The notes under the pieces: generated by a model
Seen by the model: the letters and a program-made list of their open reading frames with translations, nothing else
Told to the model about the DNA's origin: nothing
Databases searched by the model: none
Assembly: GCA_026874595.1 (NCBI GenBank)
Contig: CM049308.1
Location: 25,592,367-25,656,366, forward strand
Reading direction: 5' to 3'
DNA from: Sipunculus nudus
Taxonomy: Eukaryota > Annelida > Sipuncula > Golfingiida > Sipunculidae
Length of the DNA stretch: 64,000 nucleotides
Part shown: positions 57,801 through 64,000 of the stretch, in pieces
How the letters are laid out: each line of letters opens with the position of its first letter
Position numbering within the stretch: position 1 is the first letter of the stretch
Made by a program: the position numbers and the translations under genes

Positions 57801-58455
57801 GGACAGACAGACGGACGACGGACAAAGAGTGATCGCTATAGCTCAGATGACTTTCAGTCAGCTGAGCTAAAAATGCTTTAGCTTCAACAATTATCATGTG
57901 AAGGGATTCAGCTTTCTTTCCCTATTGTTTTACAAAGTGCATTATGTTTTGGCCCATAAGTTTCACAAATTACGTAATACTGACCTAATTTCTGGCATGT
58001 ACATAGGAACTACAGATAGAAATAATTATAGTAAATATTAAGGAAAGAAAAGTGATATTAGGCAGTCCTGAGAGTGTTTAATAACAGGTTTTTAATTGAA
58101 AATTCAGGTTTTACCTTAATTTCTCGAAGGAACAAACCTGCAATGACCCAGTGTACGGTTTGGTAGGGGGTCCTGGGAACATCTAAAAGTATGCTGAATT
58201 TTTGATTCGTTGGTCTGATGGTTTCAAAACATGCCAGTCTAAAAGGACAGGCTGACGGACAACGGACCATTACTGTAGCTCAGATTACTTGAAGTCAGCT
58301 GAGCTAAAAATGTAATATAAATATGGTTACTTAATGCAGTTGAAAATCTTAATTGTAAACTTTGAAGTAATTTAACATAAATTACAATTCCACTTTTAAA
58401 ATAAAATATCTCATTGATACACTCAAATGCACAACAGGCTAAAATTTAACAAGAA

Positions 58456-58787
58456 CTAGCATTGTATATTAATATTTGGTTCCCAAAGTCTTTGCAAACA
58501 AAATGGTCTTAAATCACAATATGAAATGTTAAGTTTTGATGCCCAGGTGTCGACTGTAGTGGGCACTTTTGTATCATCTTTGCCAATGGCATACTTTTCT
58601 ATAAACAAACATGTCTTTTGCAACCTCTGAGCGTAACTGATGGCAAATACCCAAAGGTTGTGAACCATGCTGCCATGACCAGTGAAAACTACTTTTCTGC
58701 CCCTTCAATAACAAGTTGCTCATCCACTTTCAGCTGGAACTGGCCCTTGCCGTCTTCCTTGATGGTGGAGAAAGGTGATGTGACATC
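58456..58787 (-). pseudogene. Duplicated exon D, copy 2
   Basis: Acceptor ccattacag, then DVTSPFSTIKEDGKGQFQLK and VDEQLVIEGAEK. One extra A then shifts the frame, which continues as MVHNLWVFAISYAQRLQ, FIEKYAIGKDDTKVP and stop at 58456. Unknown protein; the reading frame is recognisable in both copies, with frame-disrupting indels in each. Confidence 0.4.
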
Positions 58788-60867
58788 CTGTAATGGAAAT
58801 ACCATAGAAATACTCAAGAGAATTATCAAAATAGCCAATAAGTGATTGAAATTGATGCTCTTATAGCTGTAATTGTATGTTGCTTTATAATGTTTATTGT
58901 CAGTTACTTTAAATTATAATACAGCTTTAGATTGAACAGAACGAACAAGGGACCTAGGGGTCCCAGAGCTCAGCTGAAACTGACTCTGAGAACAGTGGCA
59001 TAATTTCCAAGTGATTGTGTTGACTGTGCACCTTCATGGCTACATGAAAGTTGTGGGAGACTCATAATCACATATTTGTAAAAGTTTCAGTATTTCTACT
59101 AAGTGATTGGAATATGCATGTAAAAATACCCAGAGAACTTATAAAACCCTGTAAAGTATAGAATACTGGACATGGACCAAAATATAATAATAAACATTAA
59201 TTCATTAGCTTGTATAAAATGCTGTAAAAAATCAAATGAGCATAAACTAAATTTGACAAGCATGTTAAAACAAGCAAATTATGTAATAATTGCATTTGCA
59301 CTGTGTAATAAATGACACTTTTGGCCTCGAATCTATATCTGGACATGTGTCCTGCATCACTTAAACTGTATACATTACAGCTTCAGCAGGTCCACCACCC
59401 TATTTGTCACAACAGGTCACAAGCTGCTTTGTTTACCTTTTTGAATGCTCTATTGCGTAAGTTACTCATTATATAAATATATCCTTATTCACAGCAGCCT
59501 TCAGTGATGAAAACGTCTTCCACAGATAACAGACGACTGTCACTCAGATTTATATTTAACATCTTAGTCACCCTTAGTGTCTACCTTATTCACTGAAGAC
59601 ATCAAATCTGAGTTTGTTCACAAAACTGGGGACCATGGGTCTTGATGCTCAGGTCAATTTGTCTATAAAAATATGATTATGAGCTTTTCAAAATATGGGT
59701 GCCAGATATATATAGATAATTGTGATCAGTTTGAAGCCAACCTGTCTACCCATACTTGAGTTATCATTCATAAACTAATATATGAATGGATGAGTTCTGT
59801 GACTTTGAACTTTAACCTAGAGACCCGAAAATCAAGAGAAAACTTCTCCTATTGGCAAGTTTGAAATGGAAAGTTTGGCTCAAAATACATCCACAATCTT
59901 TTAAAAAGTGTAGGTCATGTGACCTTGACCTCATGCGTTAGAGATGGGTGAACTATAGGTCAAATTTGAAATCCATATCCAAACTGGAGTTATCACCAGG
60001 ATACAAATTTGACAGACATACAGAAAGATGAACAGATGGACGGACAGGGTGATTAATATAGGGCATCTCCTTTCTCAAGCGGGGCCCTAATAAATATAAA
60101 AGGACACAGTTGAAACCACAGTTGCGAATCTGATAGTATCAACATAATTTGGCATTCTGAAAATAAAAGAAGAAATGCATAAAAAATACAGGTGGCACCA
60201 TCAATCTTAGAAACTGAAAAAAACATTCCATGACCAATTAACATGCAAAGAATCATGGAGCTCAATGCATTAGTTATTCAGAAACTGGAGCTTTTGTATC
60301 AAATTTTTCATTATTCTGGGGGGTATGTAAGAGTCCAGTAGCTCAAAGGATATGGGTAACAGAGATCTAATTTCAGGTTTCTATGGAGATTTTTCATGGA
60401 CCTCCCTGGATGTCAAATATAAGATTGTAGGTCCAGCAGTTACGATTTTGTGCCTTATTAACGGACGGACAAAGAGTGTTTGTTATAGTTCAGATGACTT
60501 TTAGTCAGCTGAGCTAAAAAATTGTAAAAATTTTGTGCCACCAGTTTTAGGGAACTGACAAATCTAGTTGTTGTTAACATTCAAGGCAAGATTCATGGCA
60601 ATCCATGCATACATTATCAATATACTGGAGGTTTTCTATCAAATTTTCTATTATTGTGGGGGGGGGGGGGGGGGGTAACTGCTTGAAGGAAATAGGTTGC
60701 AGTGACTTATTTTCATGTTTCCAAGAATATTTTTATAAACCTACTTGGATTTTAAGTAACAAGTTTCCAGGATTAGCGGTTACATTTTGTGGCTGGACTG
60801 ACGACGGACAATGAGCCACTCTTATACCTAAGTTGACTTTCAGTCAGCTGAGCTAAAACCTGACCTG

Positions 60868-60982
60868 AATTGTCGGTCTTGTCCTTTTTTGCGGTGTTTC
60901 CTCATCTTTACTGGTCAAGTTCTTCCTCTTTTGCCCACTCTTTCCTCATCTCCCATACTTTGCTTTCGTGTGGGCAGCATCT
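60868..60982 (-). pseudogene. Duplicated K/R-rich exon K, copy 2
   Basis: The frame matches copy 1 (AAHTKAKYGR, stop TGA, GKSGQKRKNLT...ETPQKRTRPT). The in-frame TGA marks this copy as inactivated. Confidence 0.45.
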
Positions 60983-61279
60983 GGAGTGTCAGTAAGTGGT
61001 ATTCTTATTGCTTTCATCGTGCTGGGAAGGGGTTCCTTCCAGGAATATAAATACTACACAGAAATCACTCATATAAATAATAATACCGACTCTTCTAAAT
61101 CCACCTTTTGCTAACATTTGTTTACCCTGCAGGTAATAATTAAAAAAAAAATAACAATTAACAAGTGAAAACAAAAACCATTCTAGTGTACCAACAGAAA
61201 TATAGTTGTGATTGCTTACAGTTATTATTTCCACCAACATCACTTACTTCAGGTATCAGACTGTCATTGTTATATTTCT

Positions 61280-61615
61280 TTTTTAGATATCTTTTAAAAT
61301 TAAAATAATTCTAAAGTATTGTACAGGCTACAACCCGTTGATCTTAACAGAAAGTACTTACATATTTTCCTATATGAGGATACTGATGTAACAGGATAGT
61401 CATTATTCTTTTATATCCTTTCCTGAATGGGCACCTGAAAAGATTAATATTTGATCATTAAAACATGCAACTCGAACAAAGAGGGAGTGTCTCCTGGTTC
61501 CTCTCCTTTTCGAGGTGAGCACCTTTATTCTTCACTGTACCACTTCTGTTTCCAGTAAAATTCTGAATCTGCCTATATATGATACCACATATATATTACA
61601 CTGGTGAGTAATTAA
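61280..61615. other. No gene recognised
   Basis: AT-rich; nothing supported. Confidence 0.35.
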
Positions 61616-61619
61616 AATC

Positions 61620-62475
61620 AAGGGACCAAGGGTCACTGTGCTCTTCTGAAGTTGAACTTGAAGGTAAAAATCTAAAATAATATCAAATGGAGATAAAAGG
61701 GGAAAAGGCAATATAGTCCTTGATGGGTTTGTATTTATGAGTAAGAAATTGTTGCAAATAATGTTCTGTGACCAAACCATGCATTTCCTAATGTTGAAAT
61801 TGAAGCATGTGAGCAGGTTGTGAAAATAAGATGTGTATTATTACCAAGATCATTAGTTGGCCTTTTGATACACAGTTGAAAGTTCAGTAGTTTTCACTTT
61901 TGTTCAATTTGATCTGTTTTTTAATATATATCATTAATATATGGGAGATACAACATCTCTGTATTTTTATAGTGTACATACCAGGGTAGGGACCAGGTAC
62001 TTGTATCTGTACCTAGGTATATTCGAAAGTACCTGTACCTGTACCTATAGGCACTTTACAAAACTGCTGTACCTGTACCTGAACCTGTACCTGACCATTT
62101 TCCAATACCTGTTCCTGTACCTAGGTACTGTCACATGTACCTGGACCCAACCCTGGTGTATATACATAGGATTTTCACTTAATTCTACAATGCTTACAGA
62201 ATAAAAAAGTTCATTTACAATTACTTAATATTTAAAATAGGAGAGAAAGGCTAAGACACACAAAGCTGATAACAAAGAAGTTATTTTTTTGTTTCATTGA
62301 CCCATTTAGATAGGAGATTCAGGGGACATCTAACAGTATGCTGAGTTTTGGATTTGGAGGTTTAACGGTTTAAAATGTGCAAGTCTAACGGACTGAAAAC
62401 AGACGGAAAGACAGACAACAGAAAATTGGACCACGACTATACCTCAATTGACTAATAATCAGCTGAGCTTAAAAT
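61620..62475 (+). mobile_element. Short element: left end of segment A, right end of segment B
   Basis: Starts aagggaccaagggtcactgt-gctc and follows segment A in diverged form (61640-61930, 62160-62280). It then gives the right-end block (aacatctaacagtatgctga-like, 62320), an acagacggaaagacagacaac microsatellite and a degenerate hairpin ending tcagctgagct (62472). A TACCTG foldback is inserted in the middle. Confidence 0.5.
61981..62156. mobile_element. 176-bp foldback with TACCTG hexamers
   Basis: Inverted ends of 20 bp: ccagggtagggaccaggtac (61981-62000) and gtacctggacccaaccctgg (62137-62156), 18 of 20 paired. Between them (t)acctg hexamers recur about 15 times in clusters on the plus strand, mixed with aggta on the other. 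No ORF. Confidence 0.65.
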
Positions 62476-62559
62476 AACAAGTGACTGCATTGCCCTATAA
62501 GCTTTAAAACAATTTATTGTGTGTATGAGACTGATATATGAGATATTGACATTGACATA

Positions 62560-62966
62560 TTATTATGTATGTGTACCCATCTTCACTCGACATCAAATAC
62601 ATGGAGGGGGTGGTGAGGGGGGGGGGGGGTTTGAGGTGTTGGAAATGTCAATGTCTCTCTGTTGAATGTAACCAGCTTCACACATACGTGTGTACCTGTC
62701 TTCACTCGACATCAAATACATGGAGTGTGTGTGTGTGTGTGGGGGGGGGGGGGAGTGAGGTGTTGGACAGTACTCTCTGACAAATGTGACTGGCCTCACA
62801 CACATAGGTATGTGTACCTGTCTTCACTCGACATCAAATACATGGAGTGTGTGTGTGTGGGGGGGGGGGGGGGGGGAGAAGGTGTTGGACAGTACTCTCT
62901 GACAAATGTGACTGGCCTCACACACATAAGTATGTGTACCTGTCTTCACTCGACATCAAATACATG

Positions 62967-62999
<33 letters not shown>

Positions 63000-64000
63000 G
63001 GAGTGAGGTGTTGGACAGTACTCTCTGACAAATGTGACTGGCCTCACACACATAGGTATGTGTACCTGTCTTCACTCGACATCAAATACATGGAGTGTGT
63101 GTGTGTGGGGGGGCGGGGGGGGGGGGGGGGGTGGAGTGAGGTGTTGGACAGTACTCTCTGTCAAATGGGACTGGCCTCACACACATAGGTATGTGTACCT
63201 GTCTTCACTCGACATCAAATACATGGAGTGTGTGTGTGGGGGGGGGGGGGGGGGGGGAGTGAGGTTTTGGACAGTACTCTCTGACAAATGTGACCGGCCT
63301 CACACACATAGGTATGTGTACCTGTCTTCACTCGACATCAAATACATGGAGTGTGTGTGTGTGGGGGGGGGGGGGGGGGGGGAGGGTGAGATGTTGGACA
63401 GTACTCTCTGAAAAATGGAGGGGGATGGTGAGGGGAGGGGGGGTTTGAGGTGTTGGACAATACTTTCTGTCAAATGTGACTAGCCTCACACACAAAGGTG
63501 TGTGTACCTGTATTCACTCCACATTAAAAACATGGAGTGGGGGTTCAAGGTGTTGGACAGTACTCTCTGTCAAATGTGACTGGCCTCACACACATAGGTA
63601 TGTGCACCTGTCTTCACTCGACATCAAATACATGGAGTGTGTGTGTGTGTGGGGGGGGGGGAGTGAGGTGTTGGACAGTACTCTCTGACAAATGTGACTG
63701 GCCTCACACACATAGGTATGTGTACCTGTCTTCACTCGACATCAAATACATGGAGTGTGTGTGTGTGTGGGGGGGGGGGGGGTAGTGAGGTGTTGGACAG
63801 TACTCTCTGTCAAATGTGACTGGCCTCACACACATAGGTATGTGTACCTGTCTTCACTCGACATCAAATACATGGAGTGTGTGTGTGTGTTGGGGGGGGG
63901 GGGGGAGTGAGGTGTTGGACAGTACTCTCTGACAAATGTGACTGGCCTCACACACTTAGGTATGTGTACCTGTCTTCACTCGACATCAAATACATGGAGT
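62560..64000 (+). repeat. 118-133-bp minisatellite with G run in each unit
   Basis: The marker tcttcactcgacatcaaata (or variant) starts near 62580, 62699, 62820, 62941, 63068, 63201, 63326, 63511, 63611, 63729, 63850 and 63972. Each unit has (GT)n, then G9-G22, then gtgaggtgttggacagtact and ctctga/tcaaatgtgactgg. The unit length varies mainly with GT and G counts. The array runs off the window end. All ORFs here are periodic artefacts. Confidence 0.9.

Larger units (their letters stand above)
53224..57868 (+). mobile_element. Composite pearl-like element, 341-bp family
   Basis: Left end at 53224 (aagtgacctaggggtcatga, cgctcagctga). Core units follow: half-length units of about 165 bp at 53460-53960 (marker 'attctaggtc' at 53465, 53629, 53796, 53963), then full units of about 336 bp to 57740. 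A (ACAG/ACGG)n microsatellite occupies 57768-57825, and the right-end hairpin AGCTCAGATGACT-ttc-AGTCAGCTGAGCT is at 57840-57868. Internal right ends at 54388-54416 and 54911-54935 show that it is composite. ORFs inside follow the period and are not genes. Confidence 0.75.
58097..61270 (+). repeat. Duplicated segment B, copy 2
   Basis: Direct paralogue of 39620-42540, about 18.5 kb away. It retains left-end palindromes at 58937-58970 and 59630-59650 that are deleted in copy 1, plus right-end hairpins at 58277-58305, 60487-60515 and 60831-60855. Confidence 0.75.

Noticed and set aside
53426..57870. Repeated ORFs with SKDMGNRDLISGF-like peptide
   Set aside because: The same peptide arises from every monomer of the 341-bp family on both array orientations; start and stop positions drift with the repeat and no selection on frame is apparent.
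62565..63785. Several Gly-rich ORFs of 70-125 residues
   Set aside because: They arise from the GT/G-run minisatellite; poly-Gly is translated poly-G.
62560..64000. CRISPR-like direct repeats
   Set aside because: Units are contiguous tandem repeats of 118-133 bp, not short repeats with unique spacers, and the DNA is eukaryotic.

Overview
This is eukaryotic, animal nuclear DNA. It is AT-rich, has GT-AG introns in small genes, and is packed with short dispersed and tandem repeats. Bivalve-type repeat architecture suggests a bivalve mollusc: core monomers of about 150-340 bp, followed by (ACGG/GGAC)n microsatellites and a terminal hairpin, as described for pearl/cvE/BIV160-like elements. Lophotrochozoan is a safe fallback and the species cannot be named. 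There is no operon structure, tRNA, rRNA or CRISPR array.

Layout. 0.1-3.7 kb: five phase-compatible exons of a zinc-finger/SWIM gene related to KDZ (Zisupton) transposase-associated proteins and HMGXB3, broken by one frameshift and one in-frame TAG; a short pearl-like element sits in its fourth intron. 4.9-6.6 kb: a dead pogo/Tigger-type transposase on the minus strand whose C-terminal tail is a 51-bp minisatellite. 7.2-7.5 kb: a MITE. 9.4-10.6 kb: the 3' part of a Penelope-like element with a GIY-YIG ORF, a complete hammerhead ribozyme motif and 31-bp inverted ends. 13.4-13.9 kb: a hAT-like fragment (minus strand). 18.3-21.1 kb: an inverted array of ~341-bp monomers with a second element nested in it. 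26.1-28.2 kb: a small BEN-like spliced gene with an in-frame TGA. 32.7-33.0 kb: LINE reverse-transcriptase remnant. 33.2-36.7 kb: two arrays (15 x ~177 bp; 4 x ~147 bp). 38.8-42.5 kb and 46.2-48.0 kb: segments duplicated again at 58.1-61.3 kb and 51.3-52.9 kb, carrying small minus-strand exons. 45.5-45.8 kb and 28.7-29.2 kb: inverted copies of a DUF3987-like coding fragment. 49.5-49.7 kb: a probable first exon behind a 22-bp CRE-type palindrome. 53.2-57.9 kb: a long composite array ending in a 13-bp-arm hairpin. 62.5 kb to the window end: a minisatellite with a long G run in every unit.

No complete, clearly intact host gene was found. The coherent biology is a graveyard and nursery of mobile elements. 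The best leads are (1) the hammerhead-bearing Penelope-like unit and (2) at least two element families with unrelated cores but the same plan: 5' hairpin, tandem core, ACGG-type microsatellite, and a 3' hairpin with 13-bp arms and a 3-nt loop. All family names come from reading translated sequence by eye; no database search was run.
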